Source of the DNA: Burkholderiales bacterium | GTDB lineage: Bacteria; Pseudomonadota; Gammaproteobacteria; Burkholderiales; Burkholderiaceae_C | Direction of reading: 5' to 3' | NCBI GenBank assembly: GCA_021414305.1 | Contig: JAIOOS010000006.1 | Location: forward strand, 186,001-250,000 | Length of the DNA stretch: 64,000 nucleotides | Shown here: piece after piece, positions 17,311 through 26,580 of the stretch | Numbering within the stretch: the stretch's first letter is position 1 | Layout of the letters: every line of letters starts with the position of its first letter | Made by a program: the position numbers and the translations under genes | The notes under the pieces: model-generated | The model's input: the letters and a program-made list of their open reading frames with translations, nothing else | The model's database searches: none | Told to the model about the DNA's origin: nothing

Positions 17311-18162
17311 ATGGACGACAACGCCGCCAAGGCCGCTCTCTTCCAGCGCCTGCACCTCGGACCCGAGATCCTGGTCATCGCCAACGCCTGGGACGCGGCG
17401 AGCGCCCGCGTCTTCGAGGAAGCCGGGGTTCGTGCCGTCGGCACCGGCAGCGCCGGCGTCGCCTTCTGCCACGGCTACCGCGACGACGAGTTCATTCCGC
17501 GCGAGGTGATGTTGCGTGCGATCGGCGAGATGGTGCGCGCGGTCGACGTGCCGGTCACCGCCGACATCCTCTCCGGACTGGGCGACACGCCCGAGGCCGT
17601 CGCCGCGACGATCCGCGAGGTCATCGCCCTCGGCGCCTCGGGCGTGAACATCGAGGACGGCACCGACATCGGCGGCGCCCACCTGGTCGATGTCGAGCTG
17701 CATTGCGACAAGATCCGCGCCGCCTGCGAGGCGGCGCGCGACGCGGGCGTGGAGATCGTCGTCAACGCCCGCACCGACAGCTACTGGCTCAAGCTCGGCG
17801 ACGACGCCGAGCGTCTGCGCGTGAGCATAGCGCGCGCCAACCGCTACCGCGCCGCCGGCGCGCACTGCCTGTTCGTGCCCGGCCCGGCCGCACCCGCGCT
17901 GATCGCGACGCTGGTCAAGGAGATCGCCGGCCCGCTCAACATCCTCGCCGTGCCCGGCTGCCCGAAGGTCGCCGAGCTGCAGGCGCTCGGCGTGCGCCGC
18001 CTGAGCGAAGGCTCGGGGCCGATGCGCGCGGCCATGATGCTCACCCGCCGGATCGCCCGCGACCTGATCGACAGCGGCAGCTATGCCCGCTTCCACGACG
18101 ACGCGATTCCCTACCCGGAGGCGAACGCGCTGTTCGACGCGAAGACGCCGCCCCGGCCATGA
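17311..18162 (+). CDS. Isocitrate lyase / PEP mutase family enzyme
   Basis: The 283-residue protein belongs to the PEP mutase / methylisocitrate lyase branch of the phosphoenolpyruvate-pyruvate superfamily. Recognised are NAWDAASARVFEEAG at the N terminus, VPVTADILSGLGD and NIEDG (E115). D85 is kept, but the second acidic metal ligand (position 87, normally D or E) is leucine. The KKCGH loop of true isocitrate lyases is absent. It may cleave or rearrange an oxoacid made by the upstream enzymes, or hydrolyse an oxaloacetate-like compound. The start codon follows the LivF stop by 11 bp, and the stop overlaps the next start. Confidence 0.85.
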   Translation: MDDNAAKAALFQRLHLGPEILVIANAWDAASARVFEEAGVRAVGTGSAGVAFCHGYRDDEFIPREVMLRAIGEMVRAVDVPVTADILSGLGDTPEAVAATIREVIALGASGVNIEDGTDIGGAHLVDVELHCDKIRAACEAARDAGVEIVVNARTDSYWLKLGDDAERLRVSIARANRYRAAGAHCLFVPGPAAPALIATLVKEIAGPLNILAVPGCPKVAELQALGVRRLSEGSGPMRAAMMLTRRIARDLIDSGSYARFHDDAIPYPEANALFDAKTPPRP

Positions 18163-19262
18163 AGTTCCGCGCCGCCGTGCTGAACCGCGTCGGCGAGCCG
18201 CTGACGCTCGACACGCTCGACATGGCGCCGCTCCAGCCCGGCGACGTGCTGGTCAAGATCCGCGCCAGCGGCCTCTGCCACACCGACCTCGAGGTGATCC
18301 AGGGCTCGCTCGCGTATCCGCTGCCGATCGTCCTCGGCCACGAGGGCGCGGGCGTGGTCGAGGCGGTAGGCGCCGCGGTCACCTCGGTCAGGCCCGGTGA
18401 CCACGTCATCTGCTCCTGGAACCCGCATTGCGGCCACTGCTTTTACTGCGAGCGCGCCGCGCCGATCCTGTGCGAGCCCTTCACCCGCCACCAGCCGCAA
18501 GGGCGGCTCCTCGACGGCACGACGCGCATGAGCCGGGGCGGCGAGCGGGTGCACCACTACTCGGTCACCTCGACGCATGCCGAGTACACCGTCGTGCCCG
18601 AGTCGGGCGCGATCGTCATTCCTCGCGAGATGCCCTTCGACCGCGCCTGCATCATCGGCTGCGGCGTCATGACCGGCGTCGGCGCGGTGGTGCGCAAGGC
18701 CCGGGTCGAGCCGGGCGCGAGCGTGCTCGTGATCGGCTGCGGCGCGGTCGGGCTGAATGCGCTGCAGGGCGCGCGCCTCGCCGGCGCGGCGACGATCATC
18801 GCCGCCGACGTCGGCGCGGCCAAACTCGAGCGCGCCAGGGCCTTCGGCGCGACGCACGCCGTCGATGCCGGCGCCGCCGACGCGATCGTGCAGGTCCGCG
18901 CCCTGACCGCGGGGCGCGGCGCCGACCATGTGTTCGAGGCCGCCGGGCATCCTGCCGCGTTCCGCCTCTCGGTCGAAGCGGTGCGCCCGGCCGGCCAGGT
19001 CGTCTGGCTCGGCAAGATCAACGTCGACCAGGACGTGTCGTTCCGCTGGGGCTCGCTGATGGGCGAGAAGCGCATCGTCCGATCGAGTTACGGCGACGCC
19101 CTGCCGAAGCGCGACTTCCCCTGGCTGTGCTCGCTGTACCTCGAGGGCAAGCTCGAGCTCGACGCGTTGATCACGCGGCGCATCGCGCTCGACGAGATCA
19201 ACGACGGCTTCGCCGGCCTGGCGCGCGGCGAAGGAATCCGCACCGTGATCGAGCTGCCGTGA
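18159..19262 (+). CDS. Zinc-dependent alcohol dehydrogenase
   Basis: The 367-residue protein is a class-III-like medium-chain dehydrogenase: catalytic zinc residues in GLCHTDLE and GHEGAGVVE, the structural zinc lobe CGHCFYCERAAPILC, and the nucleotide fold with GCGAVGLNALQGARLAGA. It should oxidise a primary alcohol or hydroxy-acid intermediate with NAD(P) in the cytoplasm. It overlaps the lyase gene by 4 bp and is the last gene of the cluster before the palindrome at 19271. An alcohol released by a hydroxymethyl-type substrate would suit it, but this is inference. Confidence 0.88.
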   Translation: MKFRAAVLNRVGEPLTLDTLDMAPLQPGDVLVKIRASGLCHTDLEVIQGSLAYPLPIVLGHEGAGVVEAVGAAVTSVRPGDHVICSWNPHCGHCFYCERAAPILCEPFTRHQPQGRLLDGTTRMSRGGERVHHYSVTSTHAEYTVVPESGAIVIPREMPFDRACIIGCGVMTGVGAVVRKARVEPGASVLVIGCGAVGLNALQGARLAGAATIIAADVGAAKLERARAFGATHAVDAGAADAIVQVRALTAGRGADHVFEAAGHPAAFRLSVEAVRPAGQVVWLGKINVDQDVSFRWGSLMGEKRIVRSSYGDALPKRDFPWLCSLYLEGKLELDALITRRIALDEINDGFAGLARGEGIRTVIELP

Positions 19263-19270
19263 GCCCCCAC

Positions 19271-19334
19271 GCTCTCTTCGTTCGCTGCCCCCCGAGGTGG
19301 CGCAGTGCCCTTCGGGCGGCCGGGCGGGCACTGC
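19271..19334. repeat. Dispersed palindromic element between genes
   Basis: The block contains CAGTGCCC (19303-19310) and its complement GGGCACTG (19326-19333) around a G/C-rich inner arm, preceded by CTTCGTTCGCTGCCCCCCGA. From memory, very similar composite elements are scattered between genes in Comamonadaceae and related Burkholderiales. It separates the dehydrogenase stop from the hydrolase start and could weaken read-through between them. Confidence 0.55.
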
Positions 19335-19335
19335 C

Positions 19336-20367
19336 GTGAACCACCCGCCGCTCGCCGCCGACCACGTCGACGCGCCGCACCGCGAGTTCGCGCTCGGCGA
19401 CCTGAAGCTCGAGTCGGGGGACACGATCCTCGGCTACCGCCAGTCGTACGTCACCCACGGCGCGCTCAACGCCGAGCGCTCGAACGCGGTGCTGATCTGC
19501 GCCTCGCTATCCGGCACGCACCATCGCCTCGACTTCCTGATCGGCGCGGGCAAGGCGCTCGACCCGGCGCACTGGTTCGTGATCGCGACCGACCCGATCG
19601 GCAATGGCCTCTCGACCTCGCCCTCGAACAGCGCGGCGCAGCCGGGCATGCGCTTTCCCCGCTTCGCGCTGCGCGACATGGTCGAGGCGCAGCATCGGCT
19701 GCTGCGCGAGCATCTCGGCATCGAGCGCCTCCATGCCGTGGTCGGCGCCTCGATGGGCGGAATGCAGGCGCTGCAATGGGCGGTGAGCCACCCGGCGCTC
19801 ATGGACCGCATCGTCGCCATGACGCCCATGGCGAAGACCTCGCCCTGGGCCGTGCTCGTGACCGAGGCCTCGCGCTCCTGCCTGATGGCCGACCCGGCGT
19901 GGACCGGCGACGGCTTCAGCGCCGAGCCCGAGCGCGGCCGGCGCGCCTTCGTCGCGGTGATGAGCGCGCTGGCGACGAAAACGCCGGCTGCGCTCGCGCC
20001 GCTCGGCGACCGCGACGGCGCGCTACGCTGGTTCGACGGCGTGCTCGCACAGCAGCGCGCCCTTGCCGTCGATCCGCACGACTATCTGTACCAGTCGTGG
20101 GCCTACGAGGCGCACGACGTCGGCAGCGGCGACGGTTTCGGCGGCGACACCGAGGCCGCGCTGCGCTCGGTGCGGGCGAAGGCCCTCGTGCTCTGCCCGC
20201 CGGAAGACCTGTTCAACCCGGCGGCCGCCGGCCGCGCCGCGGCGACGGCGATGCCGGGCGCGCGCTTCGTCGAGATCCCGTCGGCGCAGGGTCACCAGGC
20301 GGCGACCAGCTTGATGGCCGAAGACGCCGCGTTCCTCAACCGCACGATCGCCGCCTTCCTGGCCTGA
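19336..20367 (+). CDS. MetX-like alpha/beta hydrolase
   Basis: GTG 19336 (MNHPPLAADH) is chosen because the earlier in-frame GTG at 19297 lies inside the palindromic element; a ribosome site is not clear for either. The 343-residue protein resembles homoserine O-acetyltransferases: nucleophile elbow GASMGGMQ, GNGLSTSPSN segment, late Asp in LCPPEDLFNP and His in AQGHQAAT. It may be an acyltransferase or an esterase/hydrolase. It is shorter than most true MetX proteins (about 370-380), and methionine synthesis genes are not adjacent, so an ester hydrolase serving the upstream pathway is as likely. Confidence 0.75.
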   Translation: MNHPPLAADHVDAPHREFALGDLKLESGDTILGYRQSYVTHGALNAERSNAVLICASLSGTHHRLDFLIGAGKALDPAHWFVIATDPIGNGLSTSPSNSAAQPGMRFPRFALRDMVEAQHRLLREHLGIERLHAVVGASMGGMQALQWAVSHPALMDRIVAMTPMAKTSPWAVLVTEASRSCLMADPAWTGDGFSAEPERGRRAFVAVMSALATKTPAALAPLGDRDGALRWFDGVLAQQRALAVDPHDYLYQSWAYEAHDVGSGDGFGGDTEAALRSVRAKALVLCPPEDLFNPAAAGRAAATAMPGARFVEIPSAQGHQAATSLMAEDAAFLNRTIAAFLA

Positions 20368-20386
20368 GTGGCGCAGTCGCCGCAGT

Positions 20387-21598
20387 TCACGGGGACAGCG
20401 GCTTCTGCCGCCAGGCGACGATCGCGCCCAGTGCAAGCAGCGCCGCCGAGACGACAAGCCCCGCGCGCAGGCCGCCGGCGCGATCGGCGATGAAGCCGAC
20501 CGCGCTCGGGCCGACGATCTGCCCGGCGGCGAAGACGATCGTGAAGCCGGCGATGCCCGCCGACCACTCGGCGGGCCCGAGGTTGTGCCGCACCAGCGCC
20601 GTCGTCGAGGCGACGAGCGAGAGCATCACGCCGCCGAACAGCACGCCGGAGGCGAACAGGGCGACCGTCGCGGTGCTCCAGACCGGCAGCACCGTCGCCA
20701 CGACGAGCAGCGCGCTCATCATGGCGAGCGTCTCGCCGCCGCGGAAGCGCTGCAGCACGCCGGCCCAGATCCAGGGCGAGACCGCGACCGCGGCGCCGAG
20801 CATCGCGTAGAACGCCATCACCTCGAAGTCGCCGACGCGCTGGTCGCGCAACAGGGTGACGATGAAGGTCATGTAGCCGATGTAGCCGAGGCCGAACATC
20901 AGGTAGGCGAAGAGCGCGGGCAGGAAGCGCCGCCACGCGAAGACGCCTCGCGCCGCTGGCGGCGAACTGGCGCCGGGCGCCCCGCCGGCCAGGCCACGCG
21001 TTGCCGCCGCGATCAGTGCCGTGGCGGCGAGCCCCAGCGCACCGAGCGCGAGCCACGCGCCCTGCCACGCATGCGCGGCCGTCCGCGCCGCGAGCAGCGG
21101 CACGAGCACGGCCGAGACGACGATGCCCAGACCGGCGCCGCCGTAATAGATGCCGAGCACGAGCCCGGCGGTCGGCGGCGGCCGCCCGGCCCGCGCCGGC
21201 GACGCGCCGACGAGCTGGGCCGCGAGCAGGCCGCCGGCGACGAAAGCGACCGCGCTGACCAGCCCCGACAGGAAGCGAAAGAGGTACAGCAGCGTGTCGG
21301 CGTCGGTCAGGCCGTGCGCCGCGAGCAGCACCGCGGTGGCGCCGGTGCAGGCGAGGAAGGCGCCGCGGCTGCCGAGCGCGCGCATCCACGCCGGCGCGAG
21401 CAGGGCGCCGGCGAGGTAGCCGGCGGCGTTGGCGGTGTTCATCGAGCCGGCGGTGAAGTAGCTCCAGCCGAGGTCGGCGCGCATCGGCGGCAGGAACATC
21501 GCGTACGAGAAGCGCGCCAGGCCGAGCGAGACCGCGGTGCCGAGGGCGAGCGCGCAGGCGACGGCGAGCGGCGGCAGCGGCGCGCGGCCCGAGCTCAT
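20387..21598 (-). CDS. MFS transporter, YbfB/YjiJ-like
   Basis: Start 21598 (MSSGRAPLPPLAV) is the first methionine before the membrane region; the open frame upstream runs antisense to nothing useful and lacks hydrophobicity. The 403-residue protein has about twelve membrane segments and the YbfB/YjiJ family opening ALGTAVSLGLARFSYAMFLPPM. It exports or imports an unknown small molecule. It is convergent with the MetX-like gene and 31 bp downstream of the HAD gene on the same strand. Confidence 0.85.
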   Translation of the reverse strand: MSSGRAPLPPLAVACALALGTAVSLGLARFSYAMFLPPMRADLGWSYFTAGSMNTANAAGYLAGALLAPAWMRALGSRGAFLACTGATAVLLAAHGLTDADTLLYLFRFLSGLVSAVAFVAGGLLAAQLVGASPARAGRPPPTAGLVLGIYYGGAGLGIVVSAVLVPLLAARTAAHAWQGAWLALGALGLAATALIAAATRGLAGGAPGASSPPAARGVFAWRRFLPALFAYLMFGLGYIGYMTFIVTLLRDQRVGDFEVMAFYAMLGAAVAVSPWIWAGVLQRFRGGETLAMMSALLVVATVLPVWSTATVALFASGVLFGGVMLSLVASTTALVRHNLGPAEWSAGIAGFTIVFAAGQIVGPSAVGFIADRAGGLRAGLVVSAALLALGAIVAWRQKPLSP

Positions 21599-21629
21599 CG
21601 CCGCCCCACGTGCCGGCCGCCGGCCGGCC

Positions 21630-22436
21630 TCATGCGCAGCGGGCCGCGAGCAGCGCCTCGGCCACCTCGACGAAGCCGCGGCCTCGATCGTGCGCGGTGA
21701 TGAACGCCGGCCACTGTCGCAGCCGCGCGGCGAAGTCCATGAGGTTGGCCACGCCGACCGAAAGAGGAAAGGCGGCGAACATCGGCTCGTCGTTGGTCGA
21801 GTCGCCGACATAGAGCCAGCGCTCGCGCTCGGCGGCGAGGTCGCGGCCGAACAGGCGGCGGACGATCCAGTCGGCACCGGTGAGCTTGCTGTGCGTGCCG
21901 AACCAGCCGTTGACATGGATGGAGCTCACGGTCGCGGTCATGCCCTCGGCGCGCATCACGGCGACCACCTCGGCGATCCGGGCTTCGTCGAGATGCGCGA
22001 ACTCGGCGTGGTCGATGGCGATGTCGGTGACCCGGCCGACGCTGTCGCGCGAGAGGCACGCGCCGGGCACCTCGCGCACGATCCGCTCGGCGGCGGCGCG
22101 CAGGCGCAGCGCGTTGGCCGCCCGCACCGGCTCGCTGTCGGCGTATTCGACGCGCAGCTCGCCGCCCTCGGCAATCAGCGCGACCGCCCCGTTCTCGGCA
22201 ACGACCGCGGCGAGCGGCACCTCGGCGGCGATCGATCGGCTCCAGCCCATCGGCCGGCCGGTGATGGCGATCACCGGAATGCCGGCCTGGCGCAAGGCGG
22301 AGAGCGCGGCGACGACGCCCATCGGGATCGCGCCCTCCGTCGTCAGCGTGTCGTCGATGTCGGTGAGCACGCCGCGCAGCCCGCTCAGGCGGTGCGGGTC
22401 GCAAAGCGCCCACGATTGCACGGAAGGCGGGATCAC
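21630..22436 (-). CDS. HAD-superfamily phosphatase (Cof/type IIB-like)
   Basis: Using GTG 22436 the protein has 268 residues with motif I D26-x-D in TDIDDTLT, motif II in AITGRPMG, the motif III lysine in HSKLTGADW and motif IV GDSTNDEPMF. The cap lies between motifs II and III, as in Cof or sugar-phosphate phosphatases. The likely substrate is a sugar phosphate or phosphoglycerate. The start is uncertain: ATG codons at 22559 and 22580 would run through the SAH riboswitch, and a second in-frame GTG (codon 6) follows at about 22421. Confidence 0.75.
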   Translation of the reverse strand: MIPPSVQSWALCDPHRLSGLRGVLTDIDDTLTTEGAIPMGVVAALSALRQAGIPVIAITGRPMGWSRSIAAEVPLAAVVAENGAVALIAEGGELRVEYADSEPVRAANALRLRAAAERIVREVPGACLSRDSVGRVTDIAIDHAEFAHLDEARIAEVVAVMRAEGMTATVSSIHVNGWFGTHSKLTGADWIVRRLFGRDLAAERERWLYVGDSTNDEPMFAAFPLSVGVANLMDFAARLRQWPAFITAHDRGRGFVEVAEALLAARCA

Positions 22437-22462
22437 CGGACGATCATAAGAGCCGCGATCCG

Positions 22463-22490
22463 CTGCGGAAATTCGCGGCCGCGATAGAAT
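22463..22490 (+). promoter_or_regulatory. Promoter of the ahcY riboswitch transcript
   Basis: TAGAAT (22485-22490) is a good -10 box; the matching -35 (CTGCGG 22463-22468, 16 bp spacing) is weak. The predicted transcript start, about 22497, falls just before the first helix of the riboswitch at 22499, which supports the assignment. Confidence 0.5.
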
Positions 22491-22498
22491 GGCGACAG

Positions 22499-22572
22499 CT
22501 TTCCAAGGAGCGTTGCAAGGTACGGCCACCCGGCCGCCCCAGGCTTGGAAAGCGTCCATTGCAACTGCGCTC
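22499..22572 (+). promoter_or_regulatory. S-adenosylhomocysteine (SAH) riboswitch
   Basis: The leader matches the SAH-riboswitch plan. P1 is CTTTCCAAG (22499-22507) pairing with CTTGGAAAG (22544-22552), enclosing the conserved GGAGCGTTGCAA and ending in CCAGGCTTGG. An internal hairpin CGGCC/GGCCG lies at 22523-22536. GAGCG (22508-22512) pairs with CGCTC (22568-22572), and TTGCAA (22513-22518) with TTGCAA (22559-22564), giving the long-range helix. A further hairpin (CACCCGCACGA with TCGTGGGTG, about 22572-22598) may be the expression platform. Bound SAH turns on ahcY in this class. Confidence 0.88.
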
Positions 22573-22662
22573 ACCCGCACGATCGTCCTCGTGGGTGAGT
22601 TCCGCCTCCCTTCCGCAGTGCCGTCCGTGCGGGTTCCCTCATTCGAGACTGGAGCCTCTCAC

Positions 22663-24099
<1,437 letters not shown>

Positions 24100-24124
24100 G
24101 CGGCAGGCAAGGAACACGCGTTCC

Positions 24125-24886
24125 GTGCGCGCCGATCTCCTGATCGTGCAGAGCGGGCTGGCGCCGACGCGATCGGCCGCGCAGCGGCTGATCGCGACCG
24201 GCGCGGTGCGCTGGCTGGGGCCCACCGGCTGGGCGGTGCCGCACAAGGCGGGCGAAGACCTGCCCGACGGCTGCCGCCTCGAGGTCACCAACGACGCCGA
24301 GCTCCGCTTCGTCTCGCGCGGCGGGCTCAAGCTGGAAGGCGCGCTCGCCCGGCTCGGCATCGAGGTCGCGGGCATGACCTGCCTCGACCTCGGCCAGAGC
24401 ACCGGCGGCTTCACCGACGCGCTGCTGCAGCGCGGCGCCAGGCGCGTGGTCGGCGTCGACGTCGGCCACGGCCAGCTGCACCCGCGGCTCGCCGCCGACG
24501 AGCGCGTCACCGCGCTCGAGGGCGTCAACGCGCGCTACCTCGAGGCCGCGCAACTGCCGGTCGAGCGCTTCGACCTGATCGTCGGCGACCTCTCATTCAT
24601 CTCCCTGACGCTGGTGCTGCCGGCGCTCGTGCCGCTGCTCGGCGACGGGCACCTGCTGCTCCTCGTGAAGCCGCAGTTCGAGCTCCAGCCGGTCGACATC
24701 GGCAGCGGCGGCCAGGTCAAGACAGCCGCTGGCTACGGCCACGCCGAGAAGCGCCTGCGCAAGGCCGCGGCGACGAACGGCCTCACGGTCCTCGACTGGT
24801 TCGACAGCGCCACGCCGGGCAGCGAAGGCGCGCGCGAGTTCTTTCTCCACGCCGTGCGCGCCAGCCGGCAAGGCCAGACCCCATGA
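24125..24886 (+). CDS. tlyA: TlyA-family rRNA 2'-O-methyltransferase
   Basis: GTG 24125 starts a 253-residue protein: an S4 RNA-binding domain (about 3-60; VQSGLAPTRSAAQRLIATGAV) and an FtsJ-type methyltransferase domain with the SAM loop CLDLGQSTGGFTDALLQ, acidic VGVDVGHGQL, LIVGDLSFIS and VKPQFEL. Related enzymes methylate cytidines of 16S/23S rRNA; the older haemolysin name is not a function. Placement in the SAH-controlled operon fits an enzyme that produces SAH. Confidence 0.88.
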   Translation: MRADLLIVQSGLAPTRSAAQRLIATGAVRWLGPTGWAVPHKAGEDLPDGCRLEVTNDAELRFVSRGGLKLEGALARLGIEVAGMTCLDLGQSTGGFTDALLQRGARRVVGVDVGHGQLHPRLAADERVTALEGVNARYLEAAQLPVERFDLIVGDLSFISLTLVLPALVPLLGDGHLLLLVKPQFELQPVDIGSGGQVKTAAGYGHAEKRLRKAAATNGLTVLDWFDSATPGSEGAREFFLHAVRASRQGQTP

Positions 24887-25725
24887 CGACACTGCACATG
24901 CCCGTTCCGGTGAGCTTCGAGTTCTTCCCGCCGAACACGCCGGTCGGCAGCGAGAAGCTGAAGACCGTGGTGCAGGAGCTCGCGGCGGCGAGTCCCGAGT
25001 TCTTCAGCGTCACCTACGGCGCCGGCGGCGCCACCCGCGACAAGACGCTCTCGACCGTGGCCGACATCGCCGCGCTCGGCCACGCCGCGGCGCCGCATCT
25101 CTCGTGCGTCGGCTCCACGCGCGAAGGCATCGCCGAGATCCTCGCCACCTACCGCCGGCAGGAGATCCGCCGCCTGGTCGCGCTGCGCGGCGACCTGCCG
25201 AGCGGCACCGCCACCGCCGGCGAGTTCCGCTACGCGAGCGAGCTGATCGCCTTCATCCGCGAGAAGGAAGGCCGCGACTGGCACATCGAGGTCGCCGCCT
25301 ATCCCGAATATCACCCGCAGCAGCGCTACGCGAAGCGCGACCTGCAGCACTTCGCCGCCAAGGTGAAGGCCGGCGCCGATTCGGCGATCACCCAGTTCTT
25401 CTTCAATCCCGACGCCTACTTCCATTTCGTCGACGAAGTGCGCGCCCTCGGCGTCGAGGTGCCGATCGTTCCCGGCGTCATGCCGTTCCACAACTTCGCG
25501 AAGATCGCCCAGTTCGCCGCCCGCGACGGCATCGAGATCCCGCGCTGGGTCGCGCTGAAGATGGAAGGCTTCCTCGACGACGCGGCATCGATCCGCGCCT
25601 TCGGCCTCGACGTCGTCGAGCGTCTCTGCCGACGCCTCGTCGAAGGCGGCGCGCCGGGCCTGCACTTCTACACGCTCAACCAGTCGGCGCTGACGCTGGA
25701 GATCTGCCGCCGGCTGGAGACCTGA
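24883..25725 (+). CDS. metF: Methylenetetrahydrofolate reductase
   Basis: ATG 24883 overlaps the tlyA stop (ATGA). The 280-residue flavoenzyme reduces 5,10-methylene-THF to 5-methyl-THF, the methyl donor for methionine synthesis. Typical elements are SFEFFPPNT (catalytic Glu), FFSVTYGAGG, VALRGDLP, YPEYHP, and the FAD/substrate segment AITQFFFNPDAYFHFVDE. Length is normal for bacterial MetF. Being in one operon with ahcY lets SAH level set both homocysteine release and its remethylation. Confidence 0.97.
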   Translation: MTTLHMPVPVSFEFFPPNTPVGSEKLKTVVQELAAASPEFFSVTYGAGGATRDKTLSTVADIAALGHAAAPHLSCVGSTREGIAEILATYRRQEIRRLVALRGDLPSGTATAGEFRYASELIAFIREKEGRDWHIEVAAYPEYHPQQRYAKRDLQHFAAKVKAGADSAITQFFFNPDAYFHFVDEVRALGVEVPIVPGVMPFHNFAKIAQFAARDGIEIPRWVALKMEGFLDDAASIRAFGLDVVERLCRRLVEGGAPGLHFYTLNQSALTLEICRRLET

Positions 25726-25743
25726 TCGAGGGTCGGCCCGCCT

Positions 25744-26574
25744 TCAGCGCGGGCGCTGCCAGTAGGCCTCGGTCCGTTCGGCGACGAGATCGCCGGCGCG
25801 GCTGGCGCCCTCGGCCTTGCGATCGCCCTTCAGGTGGTCCATGAAGCGGCCGAGGCGCGAGTTGATGAGGACGTGCGACCCGCGCGTTCCCGCGCCTTCG
25901 GCGATGTCGTGGATGCGGGCGCCGCGCCGCTCGGCGCGGGCGCGCACCACGTCGAACAGCCAGGAGTCGTGGTACTCCGGCTCATCGAACAGCAGGTCCT
26001 GGTCGTACATCGCCGCGAACTCCGCGAGGATCTTGCGCGTCTCGGGCTGCGCGAGGTTGTAGGCGACGAACCCGCACTCGCTGAAATCGGGGCGGCGCAG
26101 GCAGGCCAGCGCGCTCTCCTGCGGCGCCAGACTCTCGAGCTCGGCGAGGTCGACGTCGGCGAAGAAGACGCTGTCGGCGTCGATCCAGATCAGGACGTCG
26201 GCATCGGTGCGGCGGGCGGCGTCGAAGATCGCGTAGCACTTGTGCGCGAAGCGAACGGCGTTCCAGCGGAAGCGTTCGCCGCGACGCACGACCGGCAGCG
26301 GAATCGACCAGGGGCCGATCCGCCAGGGACGCGCGCCACCATGCGCCAGCACGTTGCCGACGTGGCGCGCCTTGAAGCTCCGCAGGCCCGGCGAGATCGC
26401 CTCGAGGTCGTGCGATTCGAGGCGCGCCGAGTCGGGCGGGGGCTCGAACCCCTCGTGGTACAGCAACAGCCGAACCTGTTCGGGCCAGTGCGCGAGGAAG
26501 CCCTGCACCATCGCCCGCCCGTAGGCTTCCCAGCCGGCGGCGTGGCAGGTCGTGACGACGGCGAAGCGGCGCAT
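25744..26574 (-). CDS. Putative nucleotide-sugar glycosyltransferase (GT-A-like)
   Basis: The 276-residue protein is soluble, with an N-terminal Rossmann strand (FAVVTTCHAAGWEAYGRAMV) and a DxD-type motif, WIDADSVF, at about residue 143. Further blocks are CGFVAYNL and YHDSWLFDVVRA. This is the pattern of GT-A enzymes that use a nucleotide sugar and a divalent metal. I do not recognise a named family. It lies 6 bp downstream of the acyltransferase gene on the same strand, inside a surface-glycan region. Confidence 0.6.
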   Translation of the reverse strand: MRRFAVVTTCHAAGWEAYGRAMVQGFLAHWPEQVRLLLYHEGFEPPPDSARLESHDLEAISPGLRSFKARHVGNVLAHGGARPWRIGPWSIPLPVVRRGERFRWNAVRFAHKCYAIFDAARRTDADVLIWIDADSVFFADVDLAELESLAPQESALACLRRPDFSECGFVAYNLAQPETRKILAEFAAMYDQDLLFDEPEYHDSWLFDVVRARAERRGARIHDIAEGAGTRGSHVLINSRLGRFMDHLKGDRKAEGASRAGDLVAERTEAYWQRPR

Positions 26575-26580
26575 CGCGGC

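Noticed and set aside
22437-22580. ATG starts at 22559 and 22580 for the HAD phosphatase
   Set aside because: They would place the coding region through the SAH riboswitch on the opposite strand, and the added residues have no family similarity.
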